From positions 1 to 32,841 of the IMG/VR virus record IMGVR_UViG_3300044618_002254: a stretch of 32,841 nt of DNA, one strand, 5' to 3'. Each line of letters starts with the position of its first letter. The stretch's first letter is position 1. The stretch is from a virus. The position numbers and the translations under genes are program-made. The notes beneath the pieces are model-generated. The model saw only the letters and a list, made by a program, of their open reading frames with translations. It had not been told where the DNA came from and ran no database searches. This document shows, piece after piece, positions 1-6,880 of the stretch.

Positions 1-366
1 ATAGTCATTGGCAATGTTGAACAATTGTGGATCTCTATCGCCACGACGTCCAAAGTGATCATACACACAATGCAGGACCTCGTGCCCAAACAAGAATTCA
101 ATCTCTTTGGGTTTGAGCATGTCTACGAAACGACTATTGTAATAAAAATTACGCCCGTCTGTGGCGGCAGTAGGACACCATTCGTCGGCATTGACCAACT
201 TCAACCGAGTGGCCAAATTACCAAAAAAGCTGGCACGGAGCAATAGGCCCACACGGGCAGTGATCAATTTTTCACGGATTTCACGATCCAATTTGGCGTC
301 AGTAGGACCACACAAGTCCTTGAACTTGTCTGATTCTTTTTTATTTGCTGTAGTGGCTGTGCTCAT
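1..366 (-). CDS. DUF2201-like putative metallopeptidase, N-terminal part
   Basis: Partial gene running off the left edge; 122 codons are visible from an ATG at 366. The readable part has a basic, charged N-terminus and, near residue 95, the motif HEVLHCVYDH, an HExxH-like zinc-protease signature typical of the putative metallopeptidase (DUF2201) domain that precedes a VWA domain in proteins paired with MoxR AAA+ ATPases. The matching MoxR gene lies at 3501-4586, so the two probably form a chaperone-like ATPase/VWA pair. Note HEVLH, not a strict HExxH with flanking ligands seen elsewhere, so protease activity is not proven. An AGGA ribosome site and a near-consensus promoter lie just upstream. 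The VWA part would be outside the window. Confidence 0.7.
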   Translation of the reverse strand, partial: MSTATTANKKESDKFKDLCGPTDAKLDREIREKLITARVGLLLRASFFGNLATRLKLVNADEWCPTAATDGRNFYYNSRFVDMLKPKEIEFLFGHEVLHCVYDHFGRRGDRDPQLFNIANDY

Positions 367-395
367 AAGTGTCCTAATTTTTTTACTATACAACT

Positions 396-424
396 ATTAT
401 ACAATAAATGGATTTATTGGTCAA
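396..424 (-). promoter_or_regulatory. Sigma70-type promoter for the DUF2201-like gene
   Basis: Reading the minus strand, TTGACC, 17 bases, TATAAT. The 17 bases at 385-401, covering the -10 box and the first transcribed bases, recur exactly at 4889-4905 in another promoter. Confidence 0.8.
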
Positions 425-452
425 CCTTTAATCTTGCATAAGTAGTATCATC

Positions 453-1283
453 ATGAGTATATTAGCATTGAAATTTGATAGTATAAACGAAATAGTGGAA
501 ATTGAGTTAGATTCTACAGTCAATGCAGAATTTTTTAAAAATTCTCTATTGGGATTCAATAGGCCAGCAGACCAACTTTTTTATAAGAAATCTGCTGAAC
601 AAGTATTAAACGATTTTCTAAATAAAGCACATCAAGCTAAACAGTTATTTAACTTTGAGTGGGATTTAACTAACTTGACTCAAGATAATTTTAATTTGTG
701 GCATAGAGATATAGAAACATTTGATTTAAGCAAATATCCACCGTGGAGTCAGAAAAAAGGGGATTTTTTTATTGCCTTGCACACGGCTCTTCATGCCTCT
801 GAAGAAACATTAGTAAAAAATAATAATTCTTCTGTTACCAGAGAGATGATACAGATTAAGTGGTTTGCAAACAGTCTTCCTTGGCCAGAAATGCCTAAAT
901 TTAAATCAATGTTGGATATTACTGCTGGAGATATTGTTACAGATTATCCACATGTGGGTAAAACTCCGTGGTTGAGTTATTATCATAATGACCTAACAAA
1001 TTTAAAACAAAGTTGTCGATTGCCCGATGCTTGTCCTCCGGGTTTTCTTATTTGGTTAACCAATCATATAGATACAGATACAGAGACAAAGAAAAAATTA
1101 CAACTGAAACGTGAGCAACAACTTACAAATTGGTACCAACAAAATGTTAATCAACTTGAAACATTGTTTACTCAAGATCAAATGTTAGCGTATGATGGAG
1201 AATACTGCACTGGTCGAATAAAAAATATAGAACAACTACAACTTTTGCAAACATTTGATTTGACATCAGTCAGTATTGTTTAG
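453..1283 (+). CDS. Conserved phage protein of unknown function (276 aa), only plus-strand gene
   Basis: Not assigned to a named family. It is predicted soluble, has no signal peptide or membrane segment, and is more AT-rich than its neighbours. Around residues 155-175 there is a stretch resembling GDI..DYPHVGKTPW; a similar YP-x-VGK pattern is familiar from uncharacterised phage proteins, which is the only link I can offer. It is transcribed against all its neighbours and its end overlaps the end of the convergent gene at 1266-1574 by 18 bases. The ATG at 453 has no clear Shine-Dalgarno sequence and no strong sigma70 promoter is visible, so timing of expression is unclear. It could be a late-acquired moron gene. 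Confidence 0.75.
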   Translation: MSILALKFDSINEIVEIELDSTVNAEFFKNSLLGFNRPADQLFYKKSAEQVLNDFLNKAHQAKQLFNFEWDLTNLTQDNFNLWHRDIETFDLSKYPPWSQKKGDFFIALHTALHASEETLVKNNNSSVTREMIQIKWFANSLPWPEMPKFKSMLDITAGDIVTDYPHVGKTPWLSYYHNDLTNLKQSCRLPDACPPGFLIWLTNHIDTDTETKKKLQLKREQQLTNWYQQNVNQLETLFTQDQMLAYDGEYCTGRIKNIEQLQLLQTFDLTSVSIV

Positions 1284-1574
1284 ATATTTAAGTATAAACC
1301 AACTCATAGCACTTTCATTATAGAAGTCCAAGTGCACCTGCATTTCATAATGGTAGCGATGATTCCATCCGTGCGATTTCATTACTGCCCATTCTGATTC
1401 GTCGTGCGGTACAAGCCCTTTGTGATGACGGATGGTAAACCCGAGCTCACGTTTCATCCGCCAACTTACCAACATAGTACCTTTGCCATACTCACCTAAC
1501 AAGCGATGATGTAGTTCTTCAAACTCACGCACACTATGGAATATAATTAGATTCTTTTTAACGGTAGTCTTCAT
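1266..1574 (-). CDS. Small array protein 9 with C-terminal F-x-LK motif (102 aa)
   Basis: Last gene of the tandem small-gene array. The first 75 residues are basic and aromatic-rich with no family I recognise. The end carries the array signature: DFYNESAMSWFILKYL, i.e. aromatic, acidic N/E residues, then F-x-L-K and an aromatic. It has the longest tail after the motif (NNTD). Start ATG at 1574 with a weak AGGA about 6 bases upstream, 9 bases after the previous stop, so it is the only member not overlapping its upstream neighbour. It overlaps the convergent plus-strand gene by 18 bases. Confidence 0.75.
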   Translation of the reverse strand: MKTTVKKNLIIFHSVREFEELHHRLLGEYGKGTMLVSWRMKRELGFTIRHHKGLVPHDESEWAVMKSHGWNHRYHYEMQVHLDFYNESAMSWFILKYLNNTD

Positions 1575-1583
1575 TATCCTATA

Positions 1584-1808
1584 TTATGCAAACTTTAATC
1601 TAAACATTAAGGCATCCTTTTCGTTACGGAACCAATAGCAATCTTCGTGCGGCCCTTGTGTAATAACTGATGCCATGATATCAGGAAAGTCTTTCCACCA
1701 GGCTATATTCCATTCACCTATGTTGGCCAGGCACCAGGGCTCACACTCAGTGTAGTGAGTGTAGGTTTTTACTGGTATAGTTAAATGTGGATTACGGTCT
1801 ATGGCCAT
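1584..1808 (-). CDS. Small array protein 8 with C-terminal F-x-LKF motif (74 aa)
   Basis: Unknown function. The C-terminus reads FRNEKDALMFRLKFA, a clear copy of the array motif. I place the start at the ATG at 1808, which overlaps the previous stop as TAATG and follows GAGGTGG by a good spacing; a GTG nine bases upstream is possible but would sit inside that ribosome site. The ribosome site itself is made by the R-W codons (AGG TGG) of the previous gene's own motif. The N-terminal part is rich in Trp, Cys and His (ECEPWCLANIGEW), perhaps metal binding, which is inference only. Confidence 0.8.
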   Translation of the reverse strand: MAIDRNPHLTIPVKTYTHYTECEPWCLANIGEWNIAWWKDFPDIMASVITQGPHEDCYWFRNEKDALMFRLKFA

Positions 1809-2029
1809 TATGCCCACCTCAATAGAAATGACACATAATCTTGGTTATCATAAAATATAAACTTTGCCCTGTTATTATATACTTGATATCGCATACAAGT
1901 TGCATAGTCTATAAACTCTCGCTGACACCAAGCTAAAATTTCATCTAGATCAAGAAACTCCAGCGGGATATCATGTTCCCATTTACCAGATGGATAGTTG
2001 CTGTTCCAATGTCCTGGTTTAAGGCTCAT
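1808..2029 (-). CDS. Small array protein 7 with C-terminal F-x-LRW motif (73 aa)
   Basis: Unknown function. It ends YDNQDYVSFLLRWA, fitting the shared motif. The ATG at 2029 overlaps the previous stop by four bases (ATGA), implying translational coupling. The body is rich in aromatic residues (WNSNYPSGKWEH) and includes a central acidic helix-like stretch EFLDLDEILAWCQREF. The pattern EILAW or EILNW recurs in array proteins 1 and 2, so similarity may extend beyond the tail in part of the family. Confidence 0.8.
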   Translation of the reverse strand: MSLKPGHWNSNYPSGKWEHDIPLEFLDLDEILAWCQREFIDYATCMRYQVYNNRAKFIFYDNQDYVSFLLRWA

Positions 2030-2274
2030 TTAAACTTTAACCTAAACAAAGTGGCATCTGCAGGGTCGATAAAATAGAACGCACACGCTTCATCAAAGTA
2101 GGCACTGACATCTGTGGTGTCAACTAACTCTGACCATACCAAACTTAATTTATTTTCCCAACAGTATTTTTTCATAGCCCACATTCTAAACGCAGGATCG
2201 TTGATTATGACTTCGTGACATTGGTCAAGCACTTCATCTCCAGGTCTTGGAAGGGCGTAATTGTTTACGTACAT
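2026..2274 (-). CDS. Small array protein 6 with C-terminal F-x-LKF motif (82 aa)
   Basis: Unknown function. The C-terminus FIDPADATLFRLKFK is the most typical copy of the array motif (hydrophobic, DP-x-DA, then F-R-L-K-F). The start ATG at 2274 shares one base with the previous stop (TAATG), and its stop overlaps the next start (ATGA). The N-terminal half contains a predicted helix around EVLDQCHEVIINDPAFRMW. No signal peptide or membrane segment. Confidence 0.8.
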   Translation of the reverse strand: MYVNNYALPRPGDEVLDQCHEVIINDPAFRMWAMKKYCWENKLSLVWSELVDTTDVSAYFDEACAFYFIDPADATLFRLKFK

Positions 2275-2606
2275 TAGCGGCCAAACTTTAACAGGAACAC
2301 AGTGTACTTCTTTTCATCTATAACAGCATAGTCAATATTAACACCACCGGTGTAGCTATCTATTGTGAGTTTAATACCATAGTATTCACGCACATAATCG
2401 TCAAAGGTAAGAAAGCCTTGCCCAACAGGCACTGCCTCCGCCAATCGATCCCATTCCTTTTTGGCTTCATGCAGGCGAGTAAAGTTCTGAGTGTCGCCAC
2501 CTATAATGGTGTCTAGCCTGGCGGCGGTATTGGCGTAGTATTTGTCTTTACTCACCAGACCACCATTTAATTGTTTTTGCTCGTAGTTTAACCAGAGTAA
2601 ACTCAT
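2274..2606 (-). CDS. Small array protein 5 with C-terminal F-x-LKF motif (110 aa, or 93 aa from GTG)
   Basis: Unknown function. It ends VIDEKKYTVFLLKFGR, matching the array motif. Two starts are possible. The ATG at 2606 gives 110 residues but overlaps the upstream gene by 59 bases and lacks a ribosome site. A GTG at 2555 gives 93 residues and an 8-base overlap (GTGAGTAA), in line with the other junctions in the array. I give the longer form but consider the GTG at least as likely. The middle is charged and probably helical (RLHEAKKEWDRLAEAV). Confidence 0.75.
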   Translation of the reverse strand: MSLLWLNYEQKQLNGGLVSKDKYYANTAARLDTIIGGDTQNFTRLHEAKKEWDRLAEAVPVGQGFLTFDDYVREYYGIKLTIDSYTGGVNIDYAVIDEKKYTVFLLKFGR

Positions 2607-2829
2607 GTGGATTTACTGTACGATGACCATGCCAGGCTGGATGCACCTGATACACACCATTGGCATTTTCCAACCACACACGACTACTACGAGCTACAAA
2701 GTCGTCGTGTGTTTTAAAACACATCTTACCATTGTCCGCAGGACTACAATTATACATGCACCAATAGCGCCATTTATCGCCAAATATAGTGCCATCATAC
2801 TTGGGATCTATTTCGTAATAATAATTCAT
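2548..2829 (-). CDS. Small array protein 4, divergent C-terminal motif (93 aa)
   Basis: Unknown function. Start at ATG 2829, overlapping the previous stop as ATGA; a GTG nine bases upstream is less likely. The N-terminus is Tyr-rich (MNYYYEIDPKYDG). Near the end VNPHEFTLVKLRAK resembles the array motif but is shifted and followed by ten further residues (TIKWWSGE), making it the most divergent member. Its last 59 bases overlap the longer reading of the next gene; if that overlap is real the divergence may reflect dual coding. Confidence 0.7.
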   Translation of the reverse strand: MNYYYEIDPKYDGTIFGDKWRYWCMYNCSPADNGKMCFKTHDDFVARSSRVWLENANGVYQVHPAWHGHRTVNPHEFTLVKLRAKTIKWWSGE

Positions 2830-3044
2830 CGAGCCCACTTTAATTGAAAATATGTTGCCATTTGTTCGTTTTTAAATTCAAACTCTACCGTAGCCGGAGT
2901 TGTTGTCTTGTCGCCTAACCATGTATTTACTGCCGGAGTAAAACGCCAAGTGTAATCAAGGTCGCGACGCAGGCCTTGATCCGTAATTTGATCATTATAC
3001 AGGAAAGCCTCGTGGGTTGTTTTTACAACGATCTTTAACCCCAT
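2826..3044 (-). CDS. Small array protein 3 with C-terminal F-x-LKW motif (72 aa)
   Basis: Unknown function. It ends FKNEQMATYFQLKWAR, a good copy of the shared motif. The start ATG at 3044 lies inside the codons for K-W of the upstream gene, giving a 10-base overlap, so translation almost certainly depends on ribosomes finishing the previous gene. The central part (DYTWRFTPAVNTWLGDKTT) looks beta-rich. No cysteine, no membrane segment. Confidence 0.8.
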   Translation of the reverse strand: MGLKIVVKTTHEAFLYNDQITDQGLRRDLDYTWRFTPAVNTWLGDKTTTPATVEFEFKNEQMATYFQLKWAR

Positions 3045-3241
3045 TTTAACAAAAACATCATGCGATCTTGATCAGTATCAAACGTAATGGTCATACCGTA
3101 TTGATGGTCAATGCCCATGGGCAAGTGTTCAGCCATCCAGTTGAGTATTTCTCGTTCGTTTTCCATCCACCAAACATAGTTTTGAATCATAAGTCCGGTC
3201 TTGTGATGTAAATTGCATGGAACAAAACGATTACTATTCAT
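3035..3241 (-). CDS. Small array protein 2 with C-terminal F-x-LKW motif (68 aa)
   Basis: Unknown function. The C-terminus FDTDQDRMMFLLKWG is a textbook copy of the array motif. I choose the ATG at 3241, which overlaps the previous stop as ATGA and follows AGGTGG by nine bases; the GTG at 3253 would fall in that ribosome site. The middle (WWMENEREILNWMAEHLP) resembles the EILAW region of array proteins 1 and 7. The ribosome site is again formed by R-W codons of the upstream gene's motif. Confidence 0.8.
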   Translation of the reverse strand: MNSNRFVPCNLHHKTGLMIQNYVWWMENEREILNWMAEHLPMGIDHQYGMTITFDTDQDRMMFLLKWG

Positions 3242-3432
3242 TGTTGCGGCCACCTAAGCACAAAGTAAGTACGATCGGCTGGTTCTCGAATAAACAACAT
3301 CATAGCACCAGGACCAAACGAGCACGATCCCCACGCAAGAATTTCTTTGTAATGCCTAGCCCACCATCTTTCATTCAATATTACGCAAATCTCTGGCGTG
3401 TTTAAGTCATTGCAAAATTTGTAATTATACAT
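3238..3432 (-). CDS. Small array protein 1 with C-terminal F-x-LRW motif (64 aa)
   Basis: First gene of the array in transcription order. It ends IREPADRTYFVLRWPQQ, matching the shared motif (DxADxxxFxLRW). The centre reads ERWWARHYKEILAWGSCSFG. There is no clear ribosome site before the ATG at 3432. Between it and the MoxR stop at 3501 lies a GC-rich hairpin region, so expression of the array may be partly uncoupled from MoxR. Function unknown. Confidence 0.78.
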   Translation of the reverse strand: MYNYKFCNDLNTPEICVILNERWWARHYKEILAWGSCSFGPGAMMLFIREPADRTYFVLRWPQQ

Positions 3433-3447
3433 AATATAAAAGGCGGA

Positions 3448-3485
3448 AGGGCTGTAGCGACACAGCCGGTGACCTTTACAGCCCT
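3448..3485 (-). terminator. Hairpin between MoxR and the small-gene array; possible terminator or attenuator
   Basis: Nine-base perfect arms AGGGCTGTA/TACAGCCCT (3477-3485 with 3448-3456). An alternative six-base stem GGCTGT/ACAGCC (3462-3467 with 3450-3455) uses the same downstream arm, so the two structures exclude each other. On the minus strand CTTCCGCCTTTT follows, a weak U-tract. Partial termination or a switch are both possible. Confidence 0.45.
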
Positions 3486-3500
3486 CCCTGGCCTAATTGC

Positions 3501-4586
3501 TTAGGCCGAAGCTTGTAGGATGTACTTACCGTAACGCTTGTGAAACTCATCAAAGTTCTTGAGTTTGGTAGGTTGGAATGGTAAGTTGTATGTGGTAAGC
3601 GCAATTCTGGCACCCATAACAACCAACTCAGTTTCAAAGTTCTTCATCATGTACCCAAAAAAGTTATCAGCCATTGCATGGAATTCTTTGTCAGCAATTT
3701 TGTTTTCTACTGCCGACTTGAGTTCATAACACATACTAATAACTAAGGAATACATAGCAGATACTTCTTTGACATTGAGCTCTTTTTCTTTGCCTGACAA
3801 GATGTCTTCGGGTTTGGGCATTTTGCCTGCAATCTTACGGTGTGCCATAAACTTGACAGCAAGTCCTTCGCCCACGGTACCAGCAATCAAGTTCATGATT
3901 GTGTCATCATCGCCTTCGTCGTCTTCTAATAGCTGACTTACAAAAGTCCACGAACGTGGAGTAGCAAAGGCACGGCTTGCGGATTTAGGATCAAACTCAT
4001 TCAAATCTTGTTTAGCGTAGGTTAAGTAACCTACCACGTCTTTGTGAATGCCGTGAATAACGGCCCACTCCTGCCATGAAGCAAAGTCTACCTTCATCTC
4101 TTGGTGAATAAAGCGATTAGCCAGCGGAGTTGGCATGCGATATGTAACACCTTTGTCGCTTTCGCGATTGCCTGCGGCAACAATAACCACATTGTCTGGC
4201 ATTTTATATTTGCCAACGCGACGGTTCAAGATCAGCTGATAGGCAGCCGCTTGTACTGATGGCGCCGCTGAATTCATTTCGTCTAAGAATAGGACTACGA
4301 TTGGATATTGACCAGCAAATTCTTCATCTGGTAAATCAATCGGTTCGGCCCAATCCATCTTGCCTAAATCTTTATTGTAAAACGGAATACCACGAATATC
4401 TGTCGGCTCCATTTGACCCAAACGAAGGTCAATCATGGCCCCACCAAGTTCGGCAGTCAAGTCAGCCACAAGCTCTGACTTACCAATACCAGGAGGACCC
4501 CAAAGAAATAGTGGGCGTTGTTTTTTGAATGCTTTGAGTAGACTCTTGCGAGCTTGCACCGAAGTGACTGTTCTTGTTTCTGACAT
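3501..4586 (-). CDS. MoxR-like AAA+ ATPase (361 aa)
   Basis: Walker A is GPPGIGKS at residues 30-37, Walker B FLDE at 100-103, and a sensor-1 Asn occurs in AAGNRE around 140, followed by the arginine-containing PLANRF. This is the MoxR branch of AAA+ proteins, which remodel partner complexes together with a VWA-domain protein, sometimes aiding metal insertion. The likely partner starts at 366 and has the DUF2201 metallopeptidase-type N-terminus. The C-terminal third is a helical lid without further motifs. Start ATG 4586, AGGA ribosome site, own TTGACC promoter at 4634-4662. In phages such pairs are seen but their target is not known. Confidence 0.9.
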   Translation of the reverse strand: MSETRTVTSVQARKSLLKAFKKQRPLFLWGPPGIGKSELVADLTAELGGAMIDLRLGQMEPTDIRGIPFYNKDLGKMDWAEPIDLPDEEFAGQYPIVVLFLDEMNSAAPSVQAAAYQLILNRRVGKYKMPDNVVIVAAGNRESDKGVTYRMPTPLANRFIHQEMKVDFASWQEWAVIHGIHKDVVGYLTYAKQDLNEFDPKSASRAFATPRSWTFVSQLLEDDEGDDDTIMNLIAGTVGEGLAVKFMAHRKIAGKMPKPEDILSGKEKELNVKEVSAMYSLVISMCYELKSAVENKIADKEFHAMADNFFGYMMKNFETELVVMGARIALTTYNLPFQPTKLKNFDEFHKRYGKYILQASA

Positions 4587-4633
4587 TTTGGCTGTGTCCT
4601 GTAAATTGTGATTAAAATTAACTACTAAACTAC

Positions 4634-4662
4634 ATTGTACAACAAACTGATTTAACGGTCAA
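4634..4662 (-). promoter_or_regulatory. Sigma70-type promoter for the MoxR gene
   Basis: Minus strand TTGACC, 17 bases, TACAAT. It overlaps the last codons of the gene at 4652-4870. The leader to the MoxR ATG is about 40 bases. Confidence 0.75.
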
Positions 4663-4870
4663 CTGATAAGGCTTCTTCGTAACCTTGTGCTTCTAGGATG
4701 ATATCACGAACATTTTCGCGGTCAACTGTGTCGCCGCAGAATTCGCCACCTGTTGTATATAGACGACACTTGTAAAGTTGCGTGGCCAGGTTAATTTGAG
4801 TAGGAGTAAAGCCATAGTCGTAGATACCATTAGGGCCATAAAATTCAAGCATATACCGAGTAAAGTCCAT
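4652..4870 (-). CDS. Small hypothetical protein (72 aa)
   Basis: Not recognised. Soluble, acidic, two cysteines (C34 and C45), with a probable C-terminal helix (NVRDIILEAQGYEEAL). It has a strong AAGGAG ribosome site and its own near-consensus promoter (4900-4928), and its 3' end contains the -35 box of the MoxR promoter. The independent promoter suggests early expression. It lacks the LKW tail of the nearby array. Confidence 0.75.
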   Translation of the reverse strand: MDFTRYMLEFYGPNGIYDYGFTPTQINLATQLYKCRLYTTGGEFCGDTVDRENVRDIILEAQGYEEALSVDR

Positions 4871-4899
4871 TCTTGCTCCTTTTTATTAACTATACAACT

Positions 4900-4928
4900 A
4901 TTATAGCAAACAAGGAGTTTTTGGTCAA
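4900..4928 (-). promoter_or_regulatory. Sigma70-type promoter for the 72-aa gene
   Basis: Minus strand TTGACC, 17 bases, TATAAT. Bases 4889-4905 are identical to 385-401 at the DUF2201-like gene's promoter, so the two promoters share the -10 box and the start of the transcript. Confidence 0.85.
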
Positions 4929-4937
4929 CCGGGTGTG

Positions 4938-5672
4938 TTACGCCAACTTTGGGTCTGCTTCGCTAAATGTCAGATAAACTTTACGTAGATCTTTGCCAAC
5001 TAAACTAATAACCTCGTTTTCTACAGTGCTTCTTCTCAGGCACATGCACGAATGCACTTGCGTACCTTTTTTAAGGGTAATGTTTTCGCCAGCAATTTGC
5101 GAGTGCATGCCAACAAATACATTGTCCTCGAGCGTATCATAGTCATACACTCCGGACTTGCGTTGAAGAACACAGTTACGTCCAATCTCATTGTGGTGCC
5201 CGGTAATGGTAAACGCATAAATGTTGGTATAGTCACCAATGTTATTATACCCGGCAATGTATGTCAACGTTTCTATGAAAACACTTTTACCAATATTACA
5301 AGTTTCATGAACAAATGCACCTTTGTCAATCAAACTAATACACGGTAGGTCATGACGATCAATGATGTCTATTAGGTATAGCTTTTTATTAAAGTTTCTC
5401 TTGTGAACTTCTTTACGGTCGGGTAGGTAATTAGTAGCACAGAAAAAGTGATAATTTTCTTTGTAATGTTTTAATTTCTCAGGATCTTCAAAAGACAGTT
5501 CAGTGTCAATTACAGGAATACCTTCTAGCTCCTCGGTATTTCCATAATAGTCATTGTCAATGATTCCAGCAATTTTGATATCAAAATTTTTGCACACATC
5601 TTTGATGTAAAACAATGCAGAATTAGATCCAACTAAAATCACTGGACGTGAATTATTGTTGATCATGCTCAT
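4938..5672 (-). CDS. NeuD/PglD-like sugar O- or N-acyltransferase (244 aa)
   Basis: The N-terminal part (residues 10-60) begins PVILVGSNSALFYI and fits the Rossmann-like PglD N-terminal domain, followed by the IAGIIDND strand. From about residue 115 the sequence becomes hexapeptide repeats typical of a left-handed beta-helix (IGKSVFIE, IGDYTNIY, IGRNCVL). The catalytic-type His is probably in TGHHNEIG (159-160). Family members transfer acetyl or acyl groups to nucleotide sugars or sialic acid. The start overlaps the dioxygenase stop by ATGA, so the pair is coupled. The sugar substrate cannot be read from the sequence. Length is slightly above the family's usual 200-220. Confidence 0.8.
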   Translation of the reverse strand: MSMINNNSRPVILVGSNSALFYIKDVCKNFDIKIAGIIDNDYYGNTEELEGIPVIDTELSFEDPEKLKHYKENYHFFCATNYLPDRKEVHKRNFNKKLYLIDIIDRHDLPCISLIDKGAFVHETCNIGKSVFIETLTYIAGYNNIGDYTNIYAFTITGHHNEIGRNCVLQRKSGVYDYDTLEDNVFVGMHSQIAGENITLKKGTQVHSCMCLRRSTVENEVISLVGKDLRKVYLTFSEADPKLA

Positions 5673-6715
5673 ACGTGTTCGATGCCTTCGGTAGCAAGTT
5701 TCATGATTTCCATGCGTTCTTGACGTTGCATGTTAAATTGATCTTGATAAAACGGTGTATAGTCTGGCGCCAACTTATCATAATCAAATTGAATACGATA
5801 CCCTACACGATTTGGCAACATTCCGTCGTTTTCGATCTTGCGATTGTGCAGAGTAATACTGTTATCAAAAATTAAGATATCTTTGTTACTTTTATACCAA
5901 TGTTCGTAGGTATATTCAGTAGTCAATATCTCTGTCCAAATTTTATCATACAATTTCTTAGATTCCTCTTTGCCCATGCCCTTAAAATGATCGAAAGTTG
6001 TAGCTGGTAAATGTACTCCTTCGATGCCGCCGGGACTACGAATAATCAATGGAATTTCTCCATTGGGAATTGGGCACATGTTGTTTTTGTAAAACTGTTC
6101 TTGTTGTTCCTTGAGTACTGGATTTAAACTTCTTGGTTTATAATTATTAACAGTAACTAACTCACGCAACTCGCCACGAAAACTTTCGGTTTGTTTTTCC
6201 CACCAGTCTACAGTAGTACAAAATCCTGTACAACTACCAACCATGTCTTCCCAGCCCATAAGTGTAACACCTGGAGTAAATGCTGGATCGCTACATTCAT
6301 TGCTGTGCCACAATAACTCGCCGTTGTCAAATACACCCAATGGTTCGCCGCGCCCGTTAACTTTACCAGTAACACGAATCATGCCAGGTCTACGCTTGTC
6401 TGGTTGCCATAGTCGTCCGAGACGTAGTTCATTTTTGTCTCCGTCGTCGAGCAAGTTGTTTATGACCAACTCTTTCATAGGTCGTCCATATTTTAAATAG
6501 AAGTTCACAGGACGGCTGTATCGTGCTGTGCCCCACTGCATAAACAAGTCATAATAACTAGCGTGATCTAGCTCGTTGCCACGAATAATAGTTACTAGGC
6601 TTTCCAAATGAATCTTACCAATTGCCATCCACTCTTCGTGCGTAATATTTTTAAGATCAACGTCGTCAATAAAGACGCCGAATCGACCCAAACCGGGTAT
6701 CTTTGAAATTTTCAT
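5669..6715 (-). CDS. TauD/TfdA-family 2-oxoglutarate/Fe(II) dioxygenase-like protein (348 aa)
   Basis: The double-stranded beta-helix signatures of TauD are present: a proximal metal motif in LLWHSNEC (H137), a distal FDNSITLHNR with H290, and R303/R307 near the end for 2-oxoglutarate. The proximal motif is H-x-N (N139) where TauD has H-x-D, so one metal ligand of the facial triad is changed. This may alter or abolish hydroxylation. It is cotranscribed and coupled with the acyltransferase, suggesting both act on the same small molecule or glycan. AAGGA ribosome site and a TTGACA promoter lie upstream, with a short hairpin in the leader. Confidence 0.82.
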   Translation of the reverse strand: MKISKIPGLGRFGVFIDDVDLKNITHEEWMAIGKIHLESLVTIIRGNELDHASYYDLFMQWGTARYSRPVNFYLKYGRPMKELVINNLLDDGDKNELRLGRLWQPDKRRPGMIRVTGKVNGRGEPLGVFDNGELLWHSNECSDPAFTPGVTLMGWEDMVGSCTGFCTTVDWWEKQTESFRGELRELVTVNNYKPRSLNPVLKEQQEQFYKNNMCPIPNGEIPLIIRSPGGIEGVHLPATTFDHFKGMGKEESKKLYDKIWTEILTTEYTYEHWYKSNKDILIFDNSITLHNRKIENDGMLPNRVGYRIQFDYDKLAPDYTPFYQDQFNMQRQERMEIMKLATEGIEHV

Positions 6716-6780
6716 AATTGTCCTTTAAACAGATTTTGTAGCTTGCGGAAGAACACCGCTTAGGGTAGGCGTTCTGTTAT

Positions 6781-6810
6781 ATTATAACAGTAAAGACATC
6801 CGTATGTCAA
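6781..6810 (-). promoter_or_regulatory. Sigma70-type promoter for the dioxygenase-acyltransferase operon
   Basis: Minus strand TTGACA, 18 bases, TATAAT. The leader can form an 8-base hairpin AGAACGCC/GGTGTTCT with a ten-base loop just after the transcription start. Confidence 0.8.
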
Positions 6811-6880
6811 GCGTCTTGTTGAAATCCCACGTCGGAAGAACCCGGCGTTGCTAAAATTATTTAGTTGAGATTTTAAAGTC

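Noticed and set aside
161-445. Plus-strand frame of 94 codons at the left edge
   Set aside because: It lies over the better-supported minus-strand metallopeptidase-like gene and its promoter, and has no ribosome site.
5036-5348. Overlapping frames inside the acyltransferase gene
   Set aside because: Shadows; no independent signals and the real frame has family motifs.
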